From Bacillota bacterium (GTDB lineage Bacteria; Bacillota; Clostridia; Christensenellales; Aristaeellaceae): a stretch of DNA of 64,000 bases. The DNA is taken from NCBI GenBank assembly GCA_023436585.1, contig JAEZIN010000011.1, forward strand, positions 62,001 to 126,000. Reading direction: 5' to 3'. Numbering within the stretch: the first letter of the stretch is position 1; the number at the start of each line of letters is the position of its first letter. The translations under genes were made by a program, and so were the position numbers. Shown piece by piece: positions 16,587 to 26,194 of this stretch. The notes under the pieces were generated by a model that saw nothing but the letters and a program-made list of their open reading frames with translations, had not been told where the DNA came from and ran no database searches.

Positions 16587-18254
16587 ATGGATTTTAAGAA
16601 AAGAATGCTGCTTTGGTGCACCCATCCTCGGTTTGACGAAAAAACGCAAGAGGAGGTGCGCCTTATATGTGCTGATGAGCAGGAGGCCATCAGCCGTTTT
16701 GGCCGGGAGCTTTCCTTTGGCACGGGCGGACTTAGGGGGATCCTTGGCGCGGGCACCAACCGCATGAACCGCTACACCGTGGCCAAAGCGACCCAGGGGC
16801 TTTCGGATTATTTGCGCCAAAGGAACGCCCGCAGCGTGGTCATCGCCTATGATTCCAGAATAGGCTCCAGGGAATTTGCCGGTGTGGCGGCGGGCGTGCT
16901 TTGCCATAACGGCTTGCAGGCTTATGTGTATGACAGGTTGATGCCCACGCCCATGCTTTCCTTTGCGGTGCGGGAGCTTCATTGCGACGCCGGCATCGTG
17001 ATCACCGCCAGCCATAACCCGGCGGAATACAACGGGTACAAGGTGTATGGCGCCGACGGCTGCCAGATTACCGACGAAGCCGCCGCAGGCATCACAAAAG
17101 CGATAGAGCTTGTGGAATATGAAACACTCAAGTGGATGGAGGAAGACAAGGCCAGGTCGGAGGGCCTTTGGCTGAACGTTCCTCAGGACATTTTTGACAC
17201 GTTCATCCAAAGGACGCTGGCCGTACGGAACGGCTCGCCCGTTCATCCTGTCAAGGTGGTTTATACGCCCCTTCATGGCACGGGCCTGGAGCCTGTCCGC
17301 CTGGTCTTTTCGAAGATGGAAGGCGTTAATTGTATCGAGGTGGAAGCCCAATGCATCCCGGACGGGCATTTTCCCACCTGCCCAAAGCCCAACCCGGAAT
17401 TGAGCGGGGCGCTGGCGTTGGGCCTTGAAACCGCGAGGCGGGAGGAGGCGGACCTGCTCATCGCCACCGATCCCGACTGCGACCGGGTGGGTGTAGCCGC
17501 AAGGGATGGAAACGGGGAATACCGCATTCTCACCGGGAACGAGGTGGGGCTTCTTCTGCTGGAGCATATCCTTGCATCCCGCAAGTCATTAGGCACCCTG
17601 CCGGAGGAGGGGGTCGTGATCAAGACCATCGTCACCTCCGATCTGGCCTTTCAGATTGCCGAAGCGTACGGCGTTCAGGTGCGGGAGGTGCTTACAGGCT
17701 TCAAGTACATTGGCGAGGCCATCGGGCACCTTCAGCAGCAGGGGAAGGAAAGCAGCTTCCTCTTCGGCTTTGAGGAAAGCTGCGGCTACCTGGCCGGCAC
17801 CCATGTTAGGGACAAGGATGGTGTGATGGCCGCCATGCTGGTGGCGGAAGCGGCCCAGGCCTGCGCCGCGCAAGGCCTGACGCTGCTAGACAGGGTTCGC
17901 ACCATCTATAATACCTACGGCATCATGGTGAACAGGCTTCTAAACTTTGACATCCAGGGCGCGGACCCCATGCGTGTGATGGGGGAAGCGATGTCCCGCC
18001 TTCGGTTGCATCCGCCTGCCCTGTTGGGGGAATCGCCCGTCACCGTCATCCGGGATTACCTGCCGGGGCTTGTCGGCCTGCCCCCCAGCGATGTGCTCTC
18101 CTATGAAAGCGCGGATGGCTGCAAGGCCATCGTCCGGCCATCCGGCACGGAGCCCAAGGTAAAGGTATACCTTTCCGTAAGGCAGTCGGACGCGATAAAA
18201 GCCGCGAAGCTGATGGAGGTAATGGCCATTTCAATCCCCGATTGGCTGGCCTGA
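16587..18254 (+). CDS. phosphoglucomutase/phosphomannomutase
   Basis: An alpha-D-phosphohexomutase of 555 residues with the four family domains. The N-terminal SFGTGGLRGILGAGTNRMN, the phosphoserine loop TASHNPAEYNGYKVYG, the metal loop DPDCDRVGVA, the sugar loop GFEESCGYLAGTHVRDKDGV and the C-terminal phosphate-binding RPSGTEPKVKVY are all intact. It interconverts hexose 1- and 6-phosphates. The GH130 phosphorylase downstream would produce a sugar 1-phosphate, which this enzyme would feed into glycolysis. Confidence 0.92.
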   Translation: MDFKKRMLLWCTHPRFDEKTQEEVRLICADEQEAISRFGRELSFGTGGLRGILGAGTNRMNRYTVAKATQGLSDYLRQRNARSVVIAYDSRIGSREFAGVAAGVLCHNGLQAYVYDRLMPTPMLSFAVRELHCDAGIVITASHNPAEYNGYKVYGADGCQITDEAAAGITKAIELVEYETLKWMEEDKARSEGLWLNVPQDIFDTFIQRTLAVRNGSPVHPVKVVYTPLHGTGLEPVRLVFSKMEGVNCIEVEAQCIPDGHFPTCPKPNPELSGALALGLETARREEADLLIATDPDCDRVGVAARDGNGEYRILTGNEVGLLLLEHILASRKSLGTLPEEGVVIKTIVTSDLAFQIAEAYGVQVREVLTGFKYIGEAIGHLQQQGKESSFLFGFEESCGYLAGTHVRDKDGVMAAMLVAEAAQACAAQGLTLLDRVRTIYNTYGIMVNRLLNFDIQGADPMRVMGEAMSRLRLHPPALLGESPVTVIRDYLPGLVGLPPSDVLSYESADGCKAIVRPSGTEPKVKVYLSVRQSDAIKAAKLMEVMAISIPDWLA

Positions 18255-18352
18255 AAAACAGCTGACATCCGGAGGCCGCATGATCTGTTTTCATAAGAAT
18301 GATATCTGTCCAAACGGCTGCGCGAAGCAGCGATAAGGTAGGAGGGCCGCGC

Positions 18353-19519
18353 ATGAACACAAAAACGGCTGCCCAGTTGAATTCGGAGTATGAAGCGCTT
18401 CTTAGCCAAAAAAACAGCGTAGACGAGACCTTTTACAACGGTATCTTCGAACGGTGGACCCATCCAGTATTGACCCGGGACCATGTGCCGCCCTTTTGGA
18501 TGTACGACCTGAATGAGAAGACAAATCCATTCATGATGCAGCGCCTGGGCGTGAACGCCGTTTTCAACGCTGGTGCGATTTACCTGAATGGCAAGTACCT
18601 TGTGGTGGCCAGGGTGGAAGGGGAGGACAGAAAGAGCTTCTTCGCGGTAGCGCAGAGTGACACCGGGGTGGACGGTTTCAGCTTTTGGGACTATCCCGTG
18701 ATCCTGCCCGATACCTGCAAGGAAGAAACCAACGTCTACGACATGCGCCTGACGCAGCATGAGGATGGCTGGATCTACGGTGTGTTCTGCTCGGAAAGCA
18801 AGGACGGGCAAAGTAACGACCTATCCTCCGCGGTGGCGGCGGCGGGCATCGTACGCACCAGGGACCTTGTAACCTGGGAGCGGCTGCCCAACCTTACGAC
18901 GCTGCGCTCGCCACAGCAGCGCAATGTGGTGCTGCACCCGGAGTTTGTGAATGGACAGTACGCCTTCTACACCCGGCCCATGGACGGGTTTATTGAAACA
19001 GGCTCCGGCGGCGGCATCGGTATCGGTTTATGTAAAGACATCACCCATCCTGTTATCGATGAGGAGCGGATGACCAGCCTTCGCAAATACCATACCATTA
19101 CCGAAGCCAAGAACGGCGCAGGCGCTGTGCCCATCAAGACGGACAGGGGCTGGATTCACATCGCCCACGGTGTCCGCAACACCGCCGCGGGGCTTCGGTA
19201 TGTCATCTATGCATTTGCCACGGCCCTTGACGATCCCGGCCGTGTCATCGCTGAGCCGGGCGGGCTGTTATTGGGGCCGCTGGGCATGGAGCGGGTTGGC
19301 GACGTGTCCAACGTGACATTTACCAACGGCGCCATCGTCAGGGAGGACGGGCACGTATTTCTCTATTACGCCTCCAGCGATACGCGGCTGCATGTGGCCA
19401 CCACTACCCTTAACAGGCTTTCGGATTACGTGTTCCATACCCCGCCGGATGCCCTGCGCAGCGCGGACTGCGTAAAGCAGCGCTGCGAGCTGATCCGCAA
19501 AAACCTGGAGCTATCTTAA
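18353..19519 (+). CDS. glycoside hydrolase family 130 phosphorylase (beta-1,4-mannosylglucose type)
   Basis: A protein of 388 residues without signal peptide. RVEGEDRKSFFAVAQSDTGVDGF and DVSNVTFTNGAIVREDGHVFLYYASSDTR match the five-bladed propeller of GH130 phosphorylases, closest by memory to 4-O-beta-D-mannosyl-D-glucose phosphorylase. The products would be mannose 1-phosphate and glucose. The ATG at 18353 follows AGGAGGG. It is about 100 bp after the phosphoglucomutase gene and probably works with it in beta-mannoside use. Confidence 0.83.
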   Translation: MNTKTAAQLNSEYEALLSQKNSVDETFYNGIFERWTHPVLTRDHVPPFWMYDLNEKTNPFMMQRLGVNAVFNAGAIYLNGKYLVVARVEGEDRKSFFAVAQSDTGVDGFSFWDYPVILPDTCKEETNVYDMRLTQHEDGWIYGVFCSESKDGQSNDLSSAVAAAGIVRTRDLVTWERLPNLTTLRSPQQRNVVLHPEFVNGQYAFYTRPMDGFIETGSGGGIGIGLCKDITHPVIDEERMTSLRKYHTITEAKNGAGAVPIKTDRGWIHIAHGVRNTAAGLRYVIYAFATALDDPGRVIAEPGGLLLGPLGMERVGDVSNVTFTNGAIVREDGHVFLYYASSDTRLHVATTTLNRLSDYVFHTPPDALRSADCVKQRCELIRKNLELS

Positions 19520-19638
19520 AAGGCATGGTACGAAAACAGAATACGGTCTATTGATCCGGGCGAGCAGCCCGGATTTTTTCATTTGAAAATCCCGGATGAC
19601 TGTTTGGTAAACAAACCGTGAACACTGTGCGTGCCTCA

Positions 19639-19697
19639 TTGACAAGGGTTTGACTATCGTAGTAGTATAACCGTGAGAAACGACTATTCAAATAGTC
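19639..19697 (+). promoter_or_regulatory. promoter with two BlaI/MecI-like operators
   Basis: TTGACA at 19639-19644 and TAGTAT at 19663-19668. Two dyads of the form ACTA-N6-TAGT, the spacing known for BlaI/MecI operators, lie at 19653-19666 (over the -10 region) and 19683-19696 (inside a perfect GACTATTCAAATAGTC palindrome just before the ribosome site). A BlaI-family gene lies 2.4 kb downstream. Confidence 0.6.
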
Positions 19698-19713
19698 AAT
19701 CAAGGAGGACCAC

Positions 19714-22020
19714 ATGAAAAAGATCGCGACCAGCGTGCTGGCATGCATCCTTTGTGTTTTGATGCTGCTGCCGGCGCAAGCCTCCCCGGTCATGGCCATG
19801 ATGACAGTGAATGAGGAAAACGGGGAATCGGAGAGCTTCGTTTCCATGGCGGCTGTAGGGGACACCCTGTATCTTCTCTCCGCGAAAGGCCTGTATACCT
19901 GGCATCAGGGGGATCAGGACCCTGCGTTGCTGGGGACCCTGCCGGAGGATTCGCCGCGGCAAGAAGGGCGCAATGGCGTGACCATGGCCGGCGGCGGCAT
20001 GATGGTCATGCGCAGCGGCGGCGGAGTCATCGATCACCTGTTTGCATGGGATGGCAGGCTGTACGGCCTTGATACCGAGGACGGGACCGTCTACCTTGTG
20101 AAGGCGGCGGAAGGCAAGGTGTCCCTGGCCAAGGCGCTGGCGCTTTCGTGGGAAGTCATGACGGAAAACCAGGGCGGTTTCAGCTTCCCGGCCATGATTT
20201 CGGACATTGCCGCGGCGGATGGGTATCTGTACCTGCTCAAGGCCGGCATGGACGCCTCTTCCAATAAGCTGCTCCGCTTCAGCCTCAAGGACGGCGGATA
20301 CATTCAGTACGATGTCTCTTTGGTGGCGGGCTTTACCGCCTATCAGCCCGGGAAAGCGCTTGTGATGCAGTATGCCTCGGAGCAGGATGCCGCGGCCCGC
20401 ACAGGCAGGCTTTGGCTGAATGTGCTGGACCTGAACACAGGCAATGTAGCCAAGGGGATCGAGCTGCCCGTATCGCTGGCCGAAGGCCTGGCGTACGATG
20501 CCGCCACCGATACGGCCGCGTTCTTCAGCAGCGGTGAAATCTACGCCGTGGATCAGTTGGCATCCTGCCGCCTGGCCGCTTATGCCCCCGCGGCCTACCA
20601 GGGCATCATGTTCAGCAGGGCGCAGATACTGCCCGGCACCCTGTATGCGCTCAATGGCGAACAATTCTCCGTCCGCAGCATCCAAAAGGGGGAAGGCATC
20701 CCCAGGGCGCTGCGCATTCAAAATCCCATGGAAATAAGCTACAGGGAATTTGCGAAAAAGCGTCCCGACATCCCTGTGGTGCTCAAAAACACGCAGTTTG
20801 GCAGCGCGGAGCTGCTTATGCAGGACATGGCGGCCGGTTCCAGCGACCTGTACTGCCTGAAGATCGATGAACTGGATTACCGCGCGCTGATGGAAAAAGG
20901 CTATACCGCCTCTCTTTCGGGAAGCGAAATGCTTCTTAACCAGGTGCGTGAAATGTATCCCTTTTTGCAAACGGAGCTGTTCCGGGGCGAGGACCTGGCG
21001 GCTTTCCCTGTAAGCCTGTCCGGGCAGACCATCGGTTACAGCAGGCAGGCCCTAACCGATCTGGGGCTCACAGAAGAGGATTTGCCCAAAACATTTGCGG
21101 AGCTTCTTGACTTCATCACCCATTGGGATGAAGACTACGGCATGGACCACCCCTCCCTGGCACTTTTCAAGGATGAGCTGTTCGGTGACGCAAGGCAGAT
21201 GTTCATGGGCCTTGTATTGCAGTACTACAGCGCCTACTACGAAAAAACGGGGCAGGACCTGACCTTTGAGACACCCGTGATGGAAAAGTTATTGACTGCC
21301 CTGGAGGCGGCGGATTTCACCGCCCTGAAAACAAAGGATGTCCAGCGGGCCATGTCCGGCAACGTGACCTATACGGTCGCGGCGGCAGGAGCGGCGAACC
21401 AGCCGGCCACGGCACTTTTCACCCTCTATCAGGAAGCGGCGCTCAGCGAGTTTGGTTTCATGATGAATGAGTTTGTGCCCCTGCCGCTGTCATTGGATGA
21501 TGGGCTCGAACCCGTGATGCCCGCCTCCCTGACCGTGTATGTGGTCAATCCCTATTCCTCCAACCAGGACCTGGCCATGGCCTACCTAGAGCATTACGCC
21601 AGCCAGCGGTCGAAATTGAACCTTTCCGCCATGTCTCCCAATTACAACGAGCCGGTGGTCAGTGAATTTTATGAGCTGCGCAAGGGAGAGCAGGAAAAGG
21701 CGGTAGCCGATATCCAAACCCAGTTGGAAAGCGCTCCGGCCGACAAGAAAAAGGAGCTGGAGGATTCGCTGAAGGCGGCGCAGGATCAGCTTGCCCTCCT
21801 GGAAAACATCAAATGGCAGGTAAGCGAACAGGACCTGCTGGCTTACCGGGAACGGGTGGACTGGCTGGCAGTAAACAATGTAAGCCCTTTGATGCTCCTA
21901 GCCCAGGATCAGACCATAGCCTCCCTGATTGGCCGCTACACGTCCGGCCAGCTTGACATGCGGGAGCTTTTGAAGGCACTGGAGCAGAAGCTGCAAATGA
22001 TCCACCGGGAGGGGAATTAG
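19714..22020 (+). CDS. secreted fusion of a propeller-like domain and an ABC solute-binding domain (paralogue 1)
   Basis: A protein of 768 residues with a signal peptide (about 1-27). The N-terminal 300 or so residues contain repeated short beta units (AAVGDTLYLLSAKGLYTW, FAWDGRLYGLDTEDGTVYLV, AADGYLYLLKAG) like a beta-propeller. The C-terminal part (about 330-760) resembles a family 1 solute-binding protein (FRGEDLAAFPVSLSGQTIGYSRQALTDLGL; VVNPYSSNQDLAMAYLEHYA), with a charged coiled coil near 660-690. No lipobox is evident. It is paralogous to 23873-26194. BlaI-like operators precede it. It ends in TAG. The ligand is unknown. Confidence 0.7.
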   Translation: MKKIATSVLACILCVLMLLPAQASPVMAMMTVNEENGESESFVSMAAVGDTLYLLSAKGLYTWHQGDQDPALLGTLPEDSPRQEGRNGVTMAGGGMMVMRSGGGVIDHLFAWDGRLYGLDTEDGTVYLVKAAEGKVSLAKALALSWEVMTENQGGFSFPAMISDIAAADGYLYLLKAGMDASSNKLLRFSLKDGGYIQYDVSLVAGFTAYQPGKALVMQYASEQDAAARTGRLWLNVLDLNTGNVAKGIELPVSLAEGLAYDAATDTAAFFSSGEIYAVDQLASCRLAAYAPAAYQGIMFSRAQILPGTLYALNGEQFSVRSIQKGEGIPRALRIQNPMEISYREFAKKRPDIPVVLKNTQFGSAELLMQDMAAGSSDLYCLKIDELDYRALMEKGYTASLSGSEMLLNQVREMYPFLQTELFRGEDLAAFPVSLSGQTIGYSRQALTDLGLTEEDLPKTFAELLDFITHWDEDYGMDHPSLALFKDELFGDARQMFMGLVLQYYSAYYEKTGQDLTFETPVMEKLLTALEAADFTALKTKDVQRAMSGNVTYTVAAAGAANQPATALFTLYQEAALSEFGFMMNEFVPLPLSLDDGLEPVMPASLTVYVVNPYSSNQDLAMAYLEHYASQRSKLNLSAMSPNYNEPVVSEFYELRKGEQEKAVADIQTQLESAPADKKKELEDSLKAAQDQLALLENIKWQVSEQDLLAYRERVDWLAVNNVSPLMLLAQDQTIASLIGRYTSGQLDMRELLKALEQKLQMIHREGN

Positions 22021-22037
22021 GAATCCATATCCATTTC

Positions 22038-22066
22038 TTGACAGTTGATGACGATTGTGATAGTAT
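22038..22066 (+). promoter_or_regulatory. promoter of the blaI-blaR1 pair
   Basis: TTGACA at 22038-22043 and TAGTAT at 22061-22066 with a 17-nt spacer. ACGA-N6-TAGT at 22051-22064 is a one-mismatch form of the operator dyad seen upstream of 19714, suggesting autoregulation. Confidence 0.6.
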
Positions 22067-22105
22067 ACCTTTGCCCTATCCAATCGTTTTCAAAGGGGAT
22101 TCATT

Positions 22106-22468
22106 ATGGAAATCAAGCTGTTTGAATCGGAGCTGAAGGTGATGGAGGTGTTGTGGCAGGCGGGGGACCAGCCGGCCGGGCAGATCGCCAAGGTATTGGC
22201 GGCGGAAATCGGCTGGAACCGCAACACCACCTACACCGTGATCAAAAAGTGCATCGAAAAGGGCGCCATCCGCCGCGAGGAGCCGAACTTTATGTGCCAT
22301 GCGCTGATCGCAAGGGAAGAGGTGCAGCGCAAAGAAGCGGAGGAATTGAAGAACAGGATGTTTTTTGGCTCCACCGAGCAGATGTTCGCGGCCATGGTGG
22401 GCGGCAAAAAACTGGACCCCGAGGAGATCAACAGGCTGCGCCGACTGATAGAGGAGCTGGACAAATGA
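22106..22468 (+). CDS. blaI: BlaI/MecI/CopY-family repressor
   Basis: A winged-helix protein of 120 residues. LFESELKVMEVLWQAGDQPAGQIAKVLAAEIGWNRNTTYTVIKKCIEKGAIRREE is the DNA-binding domain, and the C-terminal helices form the dimer region that is cleaved in BlaI homologues. The ATG at 22106 follows AAAGGGG. It overlaps the BlaR1-like gene by 4 bp. Operators matching its family lie upstream of itself and of the solute-binding gene at 19714. Confidence 0.9.
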   Translation: MEIKLFESELKVMEVLWQAGDQPAGQIAKVLAAEIGWNRNTTYTVIKKCIEKGAIRREEPNFMCHALIAREEVQRKEAEELKNRMFFGSTEQMFAAMVGGKKLDPEEINRLRRLIEELDK

Positions 22469-23703
22469 GTTTCCTGCATATGAGTCTTATGGGCGGCGCC
22501 ATGATCCTGTGCGTACTGCTCCTGCGGCTTCTCACAAGGGGCAGGCTGCCCGCCGCCGTCCTTTCCATCATGTGGGCGGCGGCACTCCTTCGGCTGATGC
22601 TGCCCTTGGAAGTCTCCTCCTCACTGAGCATCGCCGGCTTGTTTGATAAATCCGCGCAGAAGATAGCCATGACTGCGCCCGCTCAGCCAATTATGGAATT
22701 TGCCATTCTATCGCCGCTTACTTTTATCTGGCTGTGCGGGGCTGTGCTGTGCGCCGTCTTTTTCCTCACCGTGGGCATACGGCAAAGGCGCGTGCTGAAA
22801 ACATCGCTGCCGGCCATTATGACGCCTGCATTGAAAAAGGCGCTGGCGGAGCAGCTTTTGCCCCGGCCGGTTATTGTATACACCTCCGACAGAATATCCA
22901 CCCCGCTGACCTACGGGTTATGGAAGCCCAGAATCGTTCTGCCCAGCCATATGGCGCTTTATGGGGAGGAACTGCGCTTTGTGATCGCCCATGAATGCGC
23001 CCATATCAAACGGCTGGATGCGGCGAAGAAATCCGTTCTTTTGATGGCCGTATGCCTGCACTGGTTCAACCCCCTGGTATGGCTCATGGCCGCCTTGTGC
23101 AGGCGGGATATGGAGCTTGCCTGCGACCGCAAGGTATTGAAAGCTTGCGGCGCCGGGGCCCGCGCCCTGTATGCCAGAACGCTTCTTAACCTGGAGGAAC
23201 GCAAGCGCTTTTCCGGTATTTTGATGGAATGCTTCAGTAGAAGCCCGCTGGAGGAACGCATCCGCTCCATTATGACGGGCAAAAAATCAACTGCCGCCGG
23301 CGTATTGGCCGCGGTCATGGTGTTCTTTCTCACAACGGCCGTGTTTGCCACCTCCCCCGGGGAGCAGACGGCCGCCAGGACCAATACAGTCTTCCTTTCC
23401 TCTACGCCTGTCATGTCTTTGGATGTAAGGCAGGCCCAGGCTCCGGAGGCCGGGGTTTACGTCATAAACGGAAATGTTTTGTATGCCGGGCAGCCGCTCA
23501 TGGTTCAGGCGGCCCCCTCCGTCGCCGTAGCGGGCCGGGCATCAGCAGGTGTCTTTACCCGTCCCGCGGCCTCTGTCTCCTTGCAGTTGGGGGAAAGCAA
23601 CGGCTACGTCACGGTATTCAATGGGCAGCCGGCTTCTTTAGATGTCCTGATGCCTGTATACAGCACAACCTACACCGTCATGGAGGGTGTCCCGCAGCCC
23701 TGA
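22465..23703 (+). CDS. blaR1: BlaR1-type M56 membrane metalloprotease (antirepressor), no penicillin-sensor domain
   Basis: A protein of 412 residues. The N-terminal membrane helices are followed by a zinc protease domain with HECAHIKR (HExxH) and the distal ELACD. One more membrane helix follows (about 280-300) and then an extracellular tail of about 110 residues. That tail is Ala/Ser/Val-rich and lacks the penicillin-binding SxxK sensor domain of true BlaR1. It would cleave the BlaI-like repressor on an extracellular signal; the signal is unknown. Start overlaps the repressor stop. Confidence 0.85.
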   Translation: MSFLHMSLMGGAMILCVLLLRLLTRGRLPAAVLSIMWAAALLRLMLPLEVSSSLSIAGLFDKSAQKIAMTAPAQPIMEFAILSPLTFIWLCGAVLCAVFFLTVGIRQRRVLKTSLPAIMTPALKKALAEQLLPRPVIVYTSDRISTPLTYGLWKPRIVLPSHMALYGEELRFVIAHECAHIKRLDAAKKSVLLMAVCLHWFNPLVWLMAALCRRDMELACDRKVLKACGAGARALYARTLLNLEERKRFSGILMECFSRSPLEERIRSIMTGKKSTAAGVLAAVMVFFLTTAVFATSPGEQTAARTNTVFLSSTPVMSLDVRQAQAPEAGVYVINGNVLYAGQPLMVQAAPSVAVAGRASAGVFTRPAASVSLQLGESNGYVTVFNGQPASLDVLMPVYSTTYTVMEGVPQP

Positions 23704-23872
23704 TTTCTCCATCCAAAAGGTTGTCCCTAAAATCAGACATTTCATTGACAAATGTTTTACAAAAATACGGGAACAAATACCGTTTTTAAAGCGTCTGATT
23801 GCGTGGCAGCCTCTTCCAAAGGAATGACAGGCGCATTTTGATGATCGCCGGAATGATGGAGGAATAAACCCA

Positions 23873-26194
23873 ATGAAGAAGACAACCGGGCTTTTATGTT
23901 TTTTGCTGATACTGGTACTTACCGTTGGCGCGCTGGCCGCGCCGGGGGATGCGGTGCTTTTCACGGAGGAGCAGCGCAATGAAATGGGCATTCAGATGTA
24001 TTCCAACCCCACCATGGCGGCTGTGGGAGATATCCTGTATACCTTGTGGGGCTCGGAAATCTACTCCTATACATTGGGGCAGGAAAGCCCCGTGAAGGTG
24101 GCGGCGGGCCTGGACTCCGGCTATTACGCGACCTATGAGGAAGCCGTGGCTCAGGTGGGCGACAAGGCGGATGCATTGATCGCCAACCTGGTCAGCGACG
24201 GAGCAACGCTGTACGGCCTGAACCGCCTGAACGGCAAGCTCTTCCCCCTCACCTTTCAGGATGGGAAGGCAGTGCTGGGCACCCCGGTTCAATTGGACTG
24301 GTCCAATATGGAACAGACGCAAGACACCTATACCTACATGCGGGATGCCTACCGCCTTTGCATCGCGGGCGGAAAGCTCTTTGCCATGATCCGCAACAAT
24401 GAGGATTATTACAAGCCCGAATTCGCTTCCTATGACCTTTCAACCGGCGCCAAGCAGATTTTGAAAGCGCCTTTTGTGCAGGATATGACCTCTTATAAGG
24501 ATGGCAAGCTCCTGGTCAAGGTCTATGACATGGAAAATGCCTATAAGGAAGGCCAAAGGGAGCCTGCCAAGCCCACCGTCGCTGTGTTCGATCCGGCCGA
24601 TGGCAGCCTCAAGGAAGCCGGCACCTTTGGCGACGCCAACGTGTTCGGTATCGCCTACCAGCCGGAAACGGATACGCTGTTCTACACCACCAACAGCAAG
24701 CTGATGGCCATGAAAGGCCTTGGCGCGGCTGCCCAGGTAGCATACATGCCCGTGGACTATGCCGATGAATCGCCCGCAGCCATGCTGCCCGGCGGCCTGT
24801 ACGCCATCAACACATGGAACGGCCTGATCGTGCGCAATACCGATCCTAAGTATCTGCCCACCAGCACGCTGTCCATCTATGGCGGATATATGGATAACGC
24901 CGCCATGACCTTCTCCCTCCAATATCCCCAGGTTCCCATTACCTTCAACCAGAATGTGTACTTTGAAAACGTGCAGGCGCTGGCCCAGGCCATGGTATCC
25001 GGCGACAACTCCTTCGATATCTACAACTACGACATCAGCTATCAGGATTTCAACAGCCTGATGGAAAAAGGGTATTGCATGGATCTGTCGTCCTCCCCGG
25101 TGCTTACCGCCGAGCTTGCCAAGATTTATCCCTTCCTGCAAAGCGCCATCCAGCGCGACGGCAAGTTCTTCGCGCTGCCCATCAGCATGTACGGCTACGG
25201 CCTGAGCATCTCCCCCAAGGCGTGGGAGGCGAACGGGCTTATGGACAGGATGCCCAAGAGCTTCCTGGAACTGATTGACTTCATGAACTGGTGGGTCGAC
25301 GAGGGGCAGACACAGTATCCCAACCTGGTTTTGATGCAGGACGTTCAGGATTACGGCGAAACCATGTTCCGGATGGCGATGGACCTGTATGTCCATCAAA
25401 GCCAGGCGAAAAACGAGGAGCTTTCCTTGAACACACCCCTGTTCCGCAAGGTCATGGAAGCGCTGGAAGGCCTGAAGACGGAAGAATTGAATGATACGAT
25501 TCCGGGTGAAATGGATATGGGCGGCGCGCCTATCATGCGGAAGATGGCCATGGCGGCCGGATACGGCGGTGGCGATGCCTTGTTCATGAACTATGGCGAC
25601 TGGCTGAATGTGCAGGGCGGGAAAAGCAGCCTGGAATACTCGAAGCCTTTGATGCTGCCCCTGGAAGCCGGCGACACGGCCCATGTTCCTGTTTATGTGC
25701 AGGTGCTGTTCATCAATCCCAACACAAAGAACCCGGAGATGGCCCTGAAGTATCTGGAGAACGCGCTTGCGCACCTTGACCCCGCCCAGAACATCATGAT
25801 GTTCCCCGATAAAAACGAGCCCGTTCCCCAGCCGAACTTTGAACAGATCGTCAAACAATGGGAGGATGAACTGGATAAGACCAAGAAGCGCCTGGAGAAC
25901 GCCAAGCCGGAAGACAAGAAGGATATCGAAACCACCATCAAATCCTATGAAGACCTGCTTTTAAACAAGGACCTGTACTATTGGCAGGTGGCTGCGGAAA
26001 ACATCGCCCAATACCGGGTAGTGGCGCCGCTGTGCTATGTGGCCGTGCCCAACGTGCTGGATTACCGCACCAAGGAGGGCACTTCGGAGATCATGACCCT
26101 GGTGGAGCGCTACCGCAAAAGGCAGATGTCCCTGGATCAGTTCGTAACGGAAGCGGAGAAAAAGATCCGCATGATCCTGCTGGAACGCCAATAA
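23873..26194 (+). CDS. secreted fusion of a propeller-like domain and an ABC solute-binding domain (paralogue 2)
   Basis: A protein of 773 residues with a signal peptide (about 1-23). It has the same layout as 19714-22020: propeller-like N-terminus (TMAAVGDILYTLWGSEIYSY, SDGATLYGLNRLNGKLFPL) and a solute-binding C-terminal half (FFALPISMYGYGLSISPKAWEANGL; VLFINPNTKNPEMALKYLENAL) with a charged helix at about 660-695 (DKTKKRLENAKPEDKKDIE). Both paralogues end with a similar helix (LDQFVTEAEKKIRMILLERQ here). It precedes two sugar-type permeases. The ligand is unknown. Confidence 0.7.
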   Translation: MKKTTGLLCFLLILVLTVGALAAPGDAVLFTEEQRNEMGIQMYSNPTMAAVGDILYTLWGSEIYSYTLGQESPVKVAAGLDSGYYATYEEAVAQVGDKADALIANLVSDGATLYGLNRLNGKLFPLTFQDGKAVLGTPVQLDWSNMEQTQDTYTYMRDAYRLCIAGGKLFAMIRNNEDYYKPEFASYDLSTGAKQILKAPFVQDMTSYKDGKLLVKVYDMENAYKEGQREPAKPTVAVFDPADGSLKEAGTFGDANVFGIAYQPETDTLFYTTNSKLMAMKGLGAAAQVAYMPVDYADESPAAMLPGGLYAINTWNGLIVRNTDPKYLPTSTLSIYGGYMDNAAMTFSLQYPQVPITFNQNVYFENVQALAQAMVSGDNSFDIYNYDISYQDFNSLMEKGYCMDLSSSPVLTAELAKIYPFLQSAIQRDGKFFALPISMYGYGLSISPKAWEANGLMDRMPKSFLELIDFMNWWVDEGQTQYPNLVLMQDVQDYGETMFRMAMDLYVHQSQAKNEELSLNTPLFRKVMEALEGLKTEELNDTIPGEMDMGGAPIMRKMAMAAGYGGGDALFMNYGDWLNVQGGKSSLEYSKPLMLPLEAGDTAHVPVYVQVLFINPNTKNPEMALKYLENALAHLDPAQNIMMFPDKNEPVPQPNFEQIVKQWEDELDKTKKRLENAKPEDKKDIETTIKSYEDLLLNKDLYYWQVAAENIAQYRVVAPLCYVAVPNVLDYRTKEGTSEIMTLVERYRKRQMSLDQFVTEAEKKIRMILLERQ

